Assembly (NCBI GenBank): GCA_023300205.1
Contig: JALZVD010000197.1
Location: 1 to 10,699 of the forward strand
Direction: 5' to 3'
Source of the DNA: Akkermansiaceae bacterium
GTDB lineage: Bacteria > Verrucomicrobiota > Verrucomicrobiia > Verrucomicrobiales > Akkermansiaceae
Length of the DNA stretch: 10,699 nucleotides
Shown here: positions 1 to 7,080 of the stretch, in pieces
Numbering within the stretch: position 1 is the stretch's first letter
How the letters are laid out: the number at the start of each line of letters is the position of its first letter
Notes under the pieces: generated by a model
What the model was told of the DNA's origin: nothing
Database searches by the model: none
Seen by the model: only the letters and a program-made list of their open reading frames with translations
Program-made: the position numbers and the translations under genes

Positions 1-1316
1 TCCCATTCACTCCACATCAATGGCTCCAAGATGATAACCTACTAGAAACCTTCGAAAAAAACTCACAGATCAACGGATCAGCAGAAATCAAAAGACTCCC
101 TCTCAACAGACTCACCACCTTCGTCCCTGAACTAGAGAAAATAGAAGGCATGTTAGATCTCTCCGCCAAGTTCACAGGAACCATCGCTGAACCTAAATAC
201 AAAATCGAATACCTAGCTGAACTACCCATCATCAGCCTCAAAGATGCCGGTGTAGATGACATCACAAACGTAAAAATCACCGGCCTCATAGATCAGTCCA
301 TGATCCTCAATAGCGATTTAGTTGCCAAAATCAATGGTGGCAACTTCTCCGTCTCAGCCGTAGTTGACGTCAATGACCCAGAAGCTCCAATCTTTAATGT
401 CAATCTCCTAACAAACCACGCCTTAGTCTACCGTGATGACGTCTTCGCTATGCGCGCAAATGCCAAAATCAATCTAGCAGGAACCATTGAACAAGCTACC
501 ATCTCTGGTGATCTAGGCATTGTAGAATCCCTCTTCTATAAAGACATCGACCTCATCCCCATCGGAATCCCTTCATCAGTAGAAACAGTCAGCCTACCAT
601 CCATCGACACCGAAGTAAATGAAACACTACCCATCCCCCCACCATTTGACCAATGGAAGCTCAATCTAAAAATCAACACAATCGACCCTATTTTAATCCG
701 AGGAAACATCGGCAGCGGGCGCGTCAAAGGAACCATCAAAGTAAACGGCAACCTCGCTAAACCTAGCCTTGATGGCACCCTCCTAGCTCAAAAAATCAAA
801 GCTAAACTCCCCTTCAGTATTCTAGATATAAACAACGGCAAGATCATCTTTAAGCCTAATAAGGGCTTCATCCCTGAACTAGATATCCGAGGGAAGTCAC
901 AAGTTGGCGTCCATCGCGTCATCCTCAATGCCTATGGATCAGCAGATGACCCCAAGCTTACTCTTAGCTCATACCCCGCACTTCCGGAAAACGAAATCAT
1001 GACACTGCTTGCGACCGGCACCACAAATTCAGGACTAGAAGACAGAGACGTTGCCACCTTTAAAACACTCCAACTACTACTACTAGAACTCAAACAGCGT
1101 AGCGACAGACCAGGCGGAAATAAACTCTTCAGCAAAGTCCTCGGAGGAATCGATAATCTAGACCTAAAAGTCGGAGAAACAAATCAACTCACAGGTGATA
1201 AATATGCCTCCGCCACCGCCAAGCTCCATCGCCGTTGGTTCCTGACTGCTCAGATAGACAATAACCAACCTCCCCAAACAAGAGGACTTCTCATCTTCGC
1301 TCTTAGGTTCAGATAA
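1..1316 (+). CDS. tamB: TamB-like translocation and assembly module protein, C-terminal part (5' end outside window)
   Basis: The reading frame is open from base 3 to the TAA at 1314-1316, so about 437 C-terminal codons are visible; the ATG at 150 is internal, because the 49 codons before it are open and read as the same kind of protein. The product is rich in alternating polar/hydrophobic beta strands with repeated 'G-x-h' turns, typical of the TamB/DUF490 beta-taco that bridges inner and outer membrane. Family-like landmarks are the LPENEIMTLLATG stretch (family form: L-S-E-x-E-I-L-x-L-L-x-T-G) and the final short strands ending LIFALRFR. In known systems TamB pairs with the Omp85 protein TamA for outer-membrane protein insertion and, in enteric bacteria, phospholipid transport. 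The next gene, 8 bases downstream, is exactly such an Omp85 protein, which strongly supports the call. The N-terminal membrane anchor lies outside the window. Confidence 0.85.
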   Translation, partial: PFTPHQWLQDDNLLETFEKNSQINGSAEIKRLPLNRLTTFVPELEKIEGMLDLSAKFTGTIAEPKYKIEYLAELPIISLKDAGVDDITNVKITGLIDQSMILNSDLVAKINGGNFSVSAVVDVNDPEAPIFNVNLLTNHALVYRDDVFAMRANAKINLAGTIEQATISGDLGIVESLFYKDIDLIPIGIPSSVETVSLPSIDTEVNETLPIPPPFDQWKLNLKINTIDPILIRGNIGSGRVKGTIKVNGNLAKPSLDGTLLAQKIKAKLPFSILDINNGKIIFKPNKGFIPELDIRGKSQVGVHRVILNAYGSADDPKLTLSSYPALPENEIMTLLATGTTNSGLEDRDVATFKTLQLLLLELKQRSDRPGGNKLFSKVLGGIDNLDLKVGETNQLTGDKYASATAKLHRRWFLTAQIDNNQPPQTRGLLIFALRFR

Positions 1317-1324
1317 ATAGCAGT

Positions 1325-3319
1325 ATGTTTAAATTCTTCACATTAACTCTCACTCTTATCTGCAGCCTGCTCAGCACGGCCCATGCAGCACAAGTGCGTG
1401 TGCTTGGGCTTAATCAAGATCTTAGCCAAATCATGGCTTCACTTATGAAACCAAGATTAGAATTCATCGGCAAACGACCAGCTACAGAATGGAGAGCTGA
1501 TGACGCAGCATTTTTCCTTCGTGAACTACTCAAAAAAGAAGGCTATTCAGAAAGCAACGTAACCTGGGAACTACCAGGAAACGACCTCATCTTACTTAAG
1601 GCAGAACTTGGCACACGCTACGTGTTAGGGAATATCTCAACCATCAGTAATGACCCACTTTCACAAGACCTCATCAATAAATATTTCTCAGAAATCATCG
1701 AGGAAGGCAGCCTCATCAAACGTAAAAAAAATCCTTATCTCAAAGACTACCCGCCACAAGGGGCCGCTAACATTGCAAACCACCTAAAATCAATAGGATA
1801 TTGGGATGCCACAGTAAGTGTCGTAAATGTCCAAAAACAATCAAATGGACAGGTCAACATTAAGCTAAACATCCAGCGTGGAAAAATGCACGACATCGCC
1901 TCCCCTACATTCACAGGTATCACACCTGATCAAATTACTAAAATAAGACAAGAAATTACACCCTTTATCGACAAACCCGCCACAAGTAAAAATCTCAGTT
2001 CCCTCAAGAACGCTGTCCACCAATACTACCGCGACCTAGGTTACCAATTCGTAAAATTAAAAGTCAGCTCCATCAACACCTCAGCTATAGAAATCAGCTT
2101 TAATATCAAAACTGACAACATCTACCGAATTCGAAAAATCAATTTAACAGGTAATAAATTAACCAGATCCTCGCGCTTTAAGCGTTACACCTCGCCTCTC
2201 AAAGGTGAAACATACAGAGAAAGTGACATCAATGAAGTCTCAAAAAAACTCCTCCTTACAGGTGCCTTTGAATCCGTGAGAATCACACCTCACAAAATCA
2301 GTGCCAACGAACTGGAACTCAACCTAGAAGTCTCAGAAGCCAAACCCCGCTTCATCCGTGCATACGGAGGTGTAGCCAGCTTCGATGGATTCGTCCTAGG
2401 TGCCGCTTATACAAACCAGAACTTCCTAAGAAAACTCCAAACATACACCATCCAATCAGAAATAAGCTCACGCGGATTACTCGGTGAGATTAGCCTAACA
2501 GAGCCCTACTTTGGCGGCATACCACTCAGCCAAACCACAAGAATCTACGCCCTTCAACGCAGATTCGATGGCTACAGGAAAAACCAATCAGGATTTGAAC
2601 TCGCATTCAAATGGAACTTTTCAGACTCTATCACATCGCGCCTCTATGCCAGCCTAGACTACATCAGCCTAGAAGCCTCCGGACTCACTGCCGCAGAACT
2701 AGGGCCTAATGACTACTTAAATATCAAGTACGGATATGAACACACCCTAGACTTAAGAGACAGCCCTGTATTACCCACCAAAGGACTCCATGCCAGAGGA
2801 TTATTAGAATACGGCACCATCAGCGGTGATGCTACAAACAGCTACTTCCGAGCAAACCTTAACACCTCTTACCGTCATCAACTCAATAACAGCAACAACA
2901 GCAGACTCATCTTCCGTTTCAACACAGGCGCTGTATTACCATCAGATGCAGATGACCTACCCATTGATCTCAGAATCTTCAGCGGTGGCTCTGACTCCAT
3001 AAGAAGCTTCGGTGAACGCGAGCTAGGACCACTCTCAGCATCAAACGACCCCATCGGCGGAGAGGCATACTGGAATGCCAGCGCTGAATACATCCACCCA
3101 TTCAATGACCTCATCTCTGCCTCAGTATTCTATGATACTGGAAACCTCTTCTCAGATGCAGAAAGCTACTCATTCAGTGATCCCACTCAAAGTCTCGGAC
3201 TAGGACTCCGAATCGACCTTCCTGTTGGACCCGCCAGATTTGAATATGGATACAACCTCAACCGGGAATCAGGAGAACCCCGTGGCGCATTCCACTTCGC
3301 TATAGGCGCTAAGTTCTAA
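1325..3319 (+). CDS. tamA: TamA-like outer-membrane Omp85/BamA-family protein
   Basis: This 664-residue protein is predicted to sit in the outer membrane as a 16-strand barrel with periplasmic POTRA domains. A signal peptide is clear (MFKFF, hydrophobic core, cleavage near residue 21 after STAHA). I see four POTRA-like units by eye, at about 22-97, 98-186, 187-263 and 266-338; each has the helix-turn G-[YA]-[FW] signature, such as SIGYW, DLGYQF and LTGAFESV. The barrel spans about 343-664 and ends in Phe, as in a beta-signal. The lid-lock loop motif, usually (V/I)RG(F/Y), appears as I559-R560-S561-F562: the arginine is kept and Gly is replaced by Ser. E. coli TamA is 577 residues with three POTRAs, so this one is longer. 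It follows tamB by 8 bases with no visible Shine-Dalgarno, which suggests translational coupling. BamA itself would normally carry five POTRAs and about 800 residues, so TamA is the better name. Confidence 0.85.
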   Translation: MFKFFTLTLTLICSLLSTAHAAQVRVLGLNQDLSQIMASLMKPRLEFIGKRPATEWRADDAAFFLRELLKKEGYSESNVTWELPGNDLILLKAELGTRYVLGNISTISNDPLSQDLINKYFSEIIEEGSLIKRKKNPYLKDYPPQGAANIANHLKSIGYWDATVSVVNVQKQSNGQVNIKLNIQRGKMHDIASPTFTGITPDQITKIRQEITPFIDKPATSKNLSSLKNAVHQYYRDLGYQFVKLKVSSINTSAIEISFNIKTDNIYRIRKINLTGNKLTRSSRFKRYTSPLKGETYRESDINEVSKKLLLTGAFESVRITPHKISANELELNLEVSEAKPRFIRAYGGVASFDGFVLGAAYTNQNFLRKLQTYTIQSEISSRGLLGEISLTEPYFGGIPLSQTTRIYALQRRFDGYRKNQSGFELAFKWNFSDSITSRLYASLDYISLEASGLTAAELGPNDYLNIKYGYEHTLDLRDSPVLPTKGLHARGLLEYGTISGDATNSYFRANLNTSYRHQLNNSNNSRLIFRFNTGAVLPSDADDLPIDLRIFSGGSDSIRSFGERELGPLSASNDPIGGEAYWNASAEYIHPFNDLISASVFYDTGNLFSDAESYSFSDPTQSLGLGLRIDLPVGPARFEYGYNLNRESGEPRGAFHFAIGAKF

Positions 3320-4392
3320 GGAGCTGGAGCTAGCACTGGAGCTGGATTCAATAACGCATCCACTGTCAATGTCGCAAATGAACCAACGATGCCAGAAAAC
3401 TGAATACGCCCCTGCTGGTCGATTACAAAACTCTGTGGTGACTTACCCACTCGATACTCCTTGAACAATCTTAGCTGAGGATCAGATATATTTTTACTAC
3501 TAGTCTGAGCCTCTTTCTCTAACTCACGTAAATTTCCTATTTGGTCTTTATTCACACCAATCAATACAAAGTTTTTACCCAAATACCTATTATCCACTTT
3601 GCGCATTAAACTTAACAAATCAACCGTCTTATCCACTGGCAGATCAAAGCTAGACCAGAACACTAACATCACTACTTTTCCCTTATACTGAGACAAACTT
3701 ACCGGATTACCAGAGCTATCAACCCCTGATATTTCAGGAGCCACGCTCCCCTTACTTAGATTTTTAACCCGATGAACAATTTCCATCGCCACTTCTCCCA
3801 CTGTCGTTCCTGCCACTTTCTCATTTGCTGAGTGAATAATAGCCTCTTTCACCAAGGCCAATCGACGCCCATTATTCACTGCCGAGTCTCCCATCTCACT
3901 AAGAACCATCGCTAGTGAAATAGATACAATCCCTTTTTGCTTAGGATCATTTACTCTCTTATAAGAATTTTCAATAAATGCCTTCTTAGCCATAACCGGC
4001 TGCGAAGAAACTGCTACATCATAACAAAACTCCCCTAAATCAGGATCACCCATATGAAATCTAGCCGCGTAATCCATAATAAACTGCACGTCCTTAGTAC
4101 CCAGTGGAGTTTTCGCTAGTAACCACCCTGCATACCTGAGCGTCCACGCTTCTTTAAGCTCCACTCCCACCACCTTAATCATCCGGGTTTTATAACTCTC
4201 TACATCAGGTTTCTTAGCCATAGTAAGGCGCAGTCTCTCCATCGACTGCGCTCCTGCTAACTCACTCTGCCAAGCACCCATCACGGCTTCATACTCCTGC
4301 ACGATTGCCTCTGCCTCCAACGCTGTCCCAGCGTTACTCAAAGATGCAGTAAAGAGTAAAAAGAAAAGAATTTGTAAGTATTTCATACCCAT
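3316..4392 (-). CDS. Exported TlpA/AhpC-TSA-like thioredoxin-fold protein lacking both active-site cysteines
   Basis: The 358-residue product has a signal peptide (about 1-21, cleavage near SLSNA) followed by an alpha-helical region (about 25-210) with no family I recognise. A thioredoxin-like domain at about 214-345 follows. That domain opens with the TlpA-style phrase GSVAPEISGVDSSGNPVSLS and contains YKGKVVMLVFWSS, where family members continue W-C-x-P-C. Here the residues are F249-D250-L251-P252-V253, so both redox cysteines are replaced while the proline is kept. The cis-proline loop (V315-G-K-S-P319-x-S-F-V-I-D) is intact, so the fold should survive. The only cysteine is C123, outside the domain. 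It should therefore be periplasmic and not a classical disulfide reductase; a binding or scaffold role is an inference. The start at 4392 is preferred over the ATG two codons later because it is nearer the only AGGAG in the leader. The C-terminus is an Ala/Pro tail. The gene converges on tamA with a 4-base overlap. Confidence 0.8.
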   Translation of the reverse strand: MGMKYLQILFFLLFTASLSNAGTALEAEAIVQEYEAVMGAWQSELAGAQSMERLRLTMAKKPDVESYKTRMIKVVGVELKEAWTLRYAGWLLAKTPLGTKDVQFIMDYAARFHMGDPDLGEFCYDVAVSSQPVMAKKAFIENSYKRVNDPKQKGIVSISLAMVLSEMGDSAVNNGRRLALVKEAIIHSANEKVAGTTVGEVAMEIVHRVKNLSKGSVAPEISGVDSSGNPVSLSQYKGKVVMLVFWSSFDLPVDKTVDLLSLMRKVDNRYLGKNFVLIGVNKDQIGNLRELEKEAQTSSKNISDPQLRLFKEYRVGKSPQSFVIDQQGRIQFSGIVGSFATLTVDALLNPAPVLAPAP

Positions 4393-4416
4393 AAATCAGA
4401 ACTTAACTCCTGATTT
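4393..4416 (-). promoter_or_regulatory. Leader hairpin holding the ribosome-binding site of the TlpA-like gene
   Basis: Read on the minus strand, AAATCAG (4416-4410) and CTGATTT (4399-4393) form a perfect 7-bp stem around a 10-base loop. The second arm ends on the base before the ATG. The only good Shine-Dalgarno, CAGGAG (4412-4407), lies half in the stem and half in the loop, 14 bases from the start. Folding could hide it. Regulation is an inference from this geometry. Confidence 0.4.
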
Positions 4417-4448
4417 TCTAATGACAAGCATGGAGACCAGAAATGTAA

Positions 4449-4481
4449 ACTAGTTGACTCAGACTAGTCTTCAATTAAATT
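4449..4481 (+). promoter_or_regulatory. Candidate promoter with ACTAGT inverted repeat for the TMEM220-type gene
   Basis: TTGACT (4454-4459) and TAAATT (4476-4481) are spaced 16 bases apart and resemble a sigma-70 promoter. The -35 box is embedded in an inverted repeat, ACTAGT (4449-4454), 8 bases, ACTAGT (4463-4468), which could be an operator. Initiation about 7 bases past the -10 box would fall 3 bases or so before the ATG at 4491, implying a nearly leaderless transcript. This is prediction by eye only. Confidence 0.35.
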
Positions 4482-4490
4482 ATCCACACC

Positions 4491-4946
4491 ATGAATGCCC
4501 CATCAGTCACAGTAACCAACAACAAAACATCTCAGATTTTTCAAAGAATATTCAGTATACTAGGGTTTCTACTATTCGCTATGTTCTCTTCTCTTCAAGC
4601 CAATGATGATAGCCAATACGGAACATCCCTCTGGCTCACTGATTCATGGCTCCTTGGTTACGGGATATTATCCTTCATCTGCTTATACAATACCATCCGC
4701 CCTCTTCCCCCAAAAGTATTTCTAACTCTAGCCAGCATTACATTTGCTCTAGCTCTCTTTCGTGGCTCACAGATAGACTGGAGCCAACCCCTATTCTGCT
4801 TCATCGCTCCAGAGGAATTCGCCAAACGTAACCCAGCAGGAAATGAAACCGGTGGACTCATCATCATGACCCTATGGCTCCTACTACTCTTCTGGATCAA
4901 TAAAAAATCCCTGCGGCTTAAGTCGCCTATTCAGCAGAGTGTGTAA
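4491..4946 (+). CDS. TMEM220-type four-helix membrane protein
   Basis: The product is 151 residues with hydrophobic segments at about 20-36, 53-69, 75-91 and 120-136, so it is an inner-membrane protein with four predicted helices. It resembles the TMEM220 family, which is shared by vertebrates and some bacteria. The pattern recalled from human TMEM220 is present: a first helix ending in Q-x-N-D-D (Q36-A-N38-D39-D40), then a W...Y-G helix (W53 to Y57-G58), and near the C-terminus the G-N-E-x-G-G-L-I-I stretch (117-125), a likely counterpart of human E-L-S-G-L-V-I-I. The biochemical role of the family is unknown to me. The ATG at 4491 is the only reasonable start, since the next Met is inside helix 1; no Shine-Dalgarno is visible. 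Its last 20 bases overlap in antisense with the small lipoprotein gene. It stands alone between two minus-strand genes. Confidence 0.65.
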   Translation: MNAPSVTVTNNKTSQIFQRIFSILGFLLFAMFSSLQANDDSQYGTSLWLTDSWLLGYGILSFICLYNTIRPLPPKVFLTLASITFALALFRGSQIDWSQPLFCFIAPEEFAKRNPAGNETGGLIIMTLWLLLLFWINKKSLRLKSPIQQSV

Positions 4947-5046
4947 CAGTGCCACACTTTCTTATCGGTGGTTCACTAGCTTGCTTTGCACATGATGCTA
5001 GGAACACACCGAGAAAGGCTATCGTGAGTAGGAGTAGGAGTTTCAT
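4927..5046 (-). CDS. Small lipoprotein (39 residues)
   Basis: The minus strand from the ATG at 5046-5044 to the TAG at 4929-4927 encodes 39 residues. It begins MKLLLLLTIAFLG and continues to a textbook lipobox, L16-A17-S18-C19, so the predicted mature lipid-anchored peptide is only 21 residues (CAKQASEPPIRK, then CGTVTHSAE), with a second cysteine at residue 31. The residue after the lipidated Cys is Ala rather than Asp, which by the E. coli rule would favour the outer membrane; whether the rule applies here is unknown. Lys-2 followed by Leu-rich codons and the exact lipobox spacing make a chance reading frame unlikely. It resembles the tiny lipoproteins often overlooked by gene callers. No function can be assigned. 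The stop lies inside the end of the TMEM220-type gene on the other strand. Confidence 0.7.
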   Translation of the reverse strand: MKLLLLLTIAFLGVFLASCAKQASEPPIRKCGTVTHSAE

Positions 5047-5053
5047 AATCTTA

Positions 5054-5066
5054 GTTGTGTAACAAC
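5054..5066 (-). promoter_or_regulatory. Short perfect inverted repeat in front of the small lipoprotein gene
   Basis: GTTGT, three bases, ACAAC forms a perfect 5-bp inverted repeat ending 8 bases before the lipoprotein start codon. It could be an operator half-site pair or a small leader hairpin over the ribosome entry region. The evidence is only symmetry and position, and a 5-bp arm can arise by chance. Confidence 0.2.
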
Positions 5067-5079
5067 ATACAACAGAATC

Positions 5080-5120
5080 AAAAAAGCTGAAACCCTAACG
5101 TTAAAAATTAGGATTCCAGC
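5080..5120 (-). terminator. Rho-independent terminator of htpG
   Basis: On the minus strand, GCTGG at 5120 downward pairs with TTTCAGC ending at 5086. The 13-bp stem has two mismatches and the loop is about 9 bases. It is followed directly by six T residues (5085-5080). It lies 38 bases past the htpG stop, the expected place. Read on the plus strand, the tail is only TTAAAATATT, so it is mainly a minus-strand signal. It also separates htpG transcription from the small lipoprotein gene. Confidence 0.7.
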
Positions 5121-5157
5121 TTAAAATATTCAGGTCTGCTAATCAGACTAAATGCTA

Positions 5158-7002
5158 CTACTTCACAATCTTCGCTAACAGATCATTCATACGGTTCACC
5201 ATATTCTGTGGATTATCCATCATTCCAGCCGCAAGTAGCGCATTATCTGTCAGCTGTTGAGTAACCATACCAGCAAGCTCCGCATCAGAATCCTTCAGAG
5301 CAGAAAGATTCTTAATCACCTCATGCCTCGGGTTCACCTCAAGCACCACTTTTGGCTCTGGTGCCTCTTGCCCCATAGCCTTCATCATAGCGCGCATCTG
5401 AGCATTCGGTGCCTCCTTCGGTGCTAAAGCAGCCACCGGACTATCCACTAGTCGCTTTCCTGCCTCTACTTTCTCCACACGCTCACCAAGAGTCTCAGCC
5501 ATCCAGCCAGTCAAAGCCGTAAGTGACGCTTCATCTAGTGCCTCACCCTCAGTAACCACATCATCTAGCTCGATGTCTGCACGGTCAGCACTAACCAACT
5601 TCTTGCCTTTGAACTCAGGCATCGTATCGAACACATACTGATCAACAGCATCTGTAAACATCGCTACTTCAATACCCCGAGCCTTGAAAGCCTCAAGATA
5701 AGGACCATTCTCGATAACCTCACGAGAAGCCCCCACTAGGTAATAAATCTCATTCTGATCTTCTTTCGCACGATCAATATAGTCAGCGAATGAAGTAAGT
5801 TTACCTGCATCAGTCATCGTGGACTCAAATCTAAGTAGATTAGAAAGTGACTCCTGGTGCTCAAAACTAGTAGCGATTCCCTCTTTAAGGAATCTACTAA
5901 ACTTAGCAAAGAATTCCTCATACCCCTCAGAGTCGTCCTTGGCTTGCTTCTCCAGAAACTTAAGAAATCGCTTAGTGATCAGCTTGTTTAACTTCTGGAT
6001 CAGCGCACTATCCTGCATGCTCTCACGTGAGATATTCAATGGCAGATCTTCACTATCGATCACCCCCTTGAGGAAACGCAACCAATCAGGAAGAAGATTC
6101 TTAGGCTTAGCATCAATCATTACCTTACGGCAATAAAGAGAAACTCCAGCCTCCATCTGCCCCATTCCAAACTGCTCTTGGTTCTCCTTAGGAACAAACA
6201 ATAAAGAATTAATCGCAAGCGGCGCATCTGCACTAAAATGCATCGTGTAGCGAGGCTCATCCCACGCTCCAGCTACAAATTTGTAAAACTCAGTATAATC
6301 TTCACTAGTAATGTCATTCTTAGACTTCAGCCAGAGAGCCTCAACCTTATTCACCGTCTCACCGTTCAGTTTAATTGGGAACGAAACGAAATTTGAATAC
6401 TTCTCAAGAATCTCTTTAATCCGATCAGCCTTTGCAAACTCCTCCTGACCTTCCGTCAGCTTCAGCACCATACGGCTACCACGTGTAATGTCTGAACTAT
6501 CTTCAATCGTATAGCCGGTAGAACCATCACTCGTCCAGACAAGGTGTTCCCCTGCTTCTGAATCCCAGCTATGAGTATGCACCTCCACCTCGTCAGCTGC
6601 CATGAAAGCACTGTAGAAACCTACTCCAAACTGCCCAATCACATCCGCATTTCCATCGCCCTTCTCCTTCAACTGCTCAAGAAATGCCTTAGTGCCCGAG
6701 TGCGCTATCGTTCCCAAGTTCTCCTGCAGCTCTGCACGGGTCATCCCTATACCAGCGTCTGAAATCGTCAGAGTATTCTTTTCCTCATCAGTGGTGATAT
6801 GAATCTCAAGTGGCAGATCCGCATCCACCACACTATTCTCAGTGAGTTGCTTAAGACGTAGCTTCTCTAGAGCATCTGCTGCATTTGAGACTAGTTCACG
6901 GACAAATATCTCCTTATCCGTATAAAGTGAGTGGATCACAATGTCCAAAAGCTGCTTCACTTCCGCTTGGAAGCCATGTTTTTCTATATCTGTTGTTGCC
7001 AT
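5158..7002 (-). CDS. htpG: Hsp90-family molecular chaperone HtpG (TRAP1-like type)
   Basis: This cytosolic ATP-driven chaperone is complete at 614 residues (E. coli HtpG has 624). The N-terminal GHKL ATPase shows every motif: E36-L-V-S-N40-A-A-D with the catalytic Glu and Mg-binding Asn, D82-A-G-I-G86, G97-T-I-A-H-S-G103, G123-Q-F-G-V-G-F129, and G-S-R-M-V-L-K-L. The middle domain carries the ATPase arginine in DLPLNISRESMQDSALI. The C-terminal dimerisation domain ends N-P-R-H-E-V-I-K-N-L to R-M-N-D-L-L-A-K. The start at 7002 (MATTDIEKHGFQAEVKQLL) is chosen because it matches the family N-terminus; the 21 extra codons available upstream to 7065 are Cys/His-rich and unlike any Hsp90. No strong Shine-Dalgarno precedes it. 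The middle and C-terminal domains recall human TRAP1 more than E. coli HtpG. It is transcribed alone, divergently from the ABC operon. Confidence 0.96.
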   Translation of the reverse strand: MATTDIEKHGFQAEVKQLLDIVIHSLYTDKEIFVRELVSNAADALEKLRLKQLTENSVVDADLPLEIHITTDEEKNTLTISDAGIGMTRAELQENLGTIAHSGTKAFLEQLKEKGDGNADVIGQFGVGFYSAFMAADEVEVHTHSWDSEAGEHLVWTSDGSTGYTIEDSSDITRGSRMVLKLTEGQEEFAKADRIKEILEKYSNFVSFPIKLNGETVNKVEALWLKSKNDITSEDYTEFYKFVAGAWDEPRYTMHFSADAPLAINSLLFVPKENQEQFGMGQMEAGVSLYCRKVMIDAKPKNLLPDWLRFLKGVIDSEDLPLNISRESMQDSALIQKLNKLITKRFLKFLEKQAKDDSEGYEEFFAKFSRFLKEGIATSFEHQESLSNLLRFESTMTDAGKLTSFADYIDRAKEDQNEIYYLVGASREVIENGPYLEAFKARGIEVAMFTDAVDQYVFDTMPEFKGKKLVSADRADIELDDVVTEGEALDEASLTALTGWMAETLGERVEKVEAGKRLVDSPVAALAPKEAPNAQMRAMMKAMGQEAPEPKVVLEVNPRHEVIKNLSALKDSDAELAGMVTQQLTDNALLAAGMMDNPQNMVNRMNDLLAKIVK

Positions 7003-7037
7003 AATAAGTTTGTTATCTGTGTGATTTAGATGGCGGC

Positions 7038-7065
7038 AACATACGCCTAAGAGACTCCTGATCAA
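7038..7065 (-). promoter_or_regulatory. Candidate htpG promoter
   Basis: On the minus strand, TTGATC (7065-7060) is separated by 16 bases from TATGTT (7043-7038), giving a predicted 5' leader of about 29 bases. The same stretch reads CTTGATC, 14 bases, CGTATGTT, which loosely resembles the heat-shock sigma-32 pattern (CTTGAA, then CCCATNT). No CIRCE element (TTAGCACTC with its inverted partner) is present in 7003-7168. Both promoter readings are imperfect. Confidence 0.3.
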
Positions 7066-7080
7066 GTCAAATTTTACAGC

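Noticed and set aside
150..152. ATG at 150 as the start of the TamB-like gene
   Set aside because: The same frame is open back to base 3 and encodes matching TamB-like sequence, so the gene is cut by the window edge.
1075..1090. CTA triplet run as a microsatellite
   Set aside because: Only four CTA units, in frame as leucine codons within the TamB-like gene; explained by codon preference.
536..1135. Minus-strand frames opposite the TamB-like gene (536-778 and 932-1135)
   Set aside because: Ser/Arg-rich shadow translations without domain, signal or ribosome site.
4646..4900. Frames inside the TMEM220-type gene on both strands
   Set aside because: They lie wholly within a convincing membrane-protein gene and show no coding features of their own.
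4927..5046. Calling the small lipoprotein an entericidin
   Set aside because: It has a signal and lipobox like entericidins, but the mature part lacks their G-x-G-x-D-x-x-x-x-G pattern.
5134..5148. Small inverted repeat GTCTG-CTAAT-CAGAC after the htpG stop as a terminator
   Set aside because: A 5-bp stem with no T-run on either strand; the larger hairpin at 5086-5120 fits much better.
7003..7065. N-terminal extension of HtpG by 21 codons (start at 7065)
   Set aside because: The extra residues are Cys/His-rich and match no Hsp90; the family N-terminus begins at the Met at 7002, and the best promoter lies within the extension.
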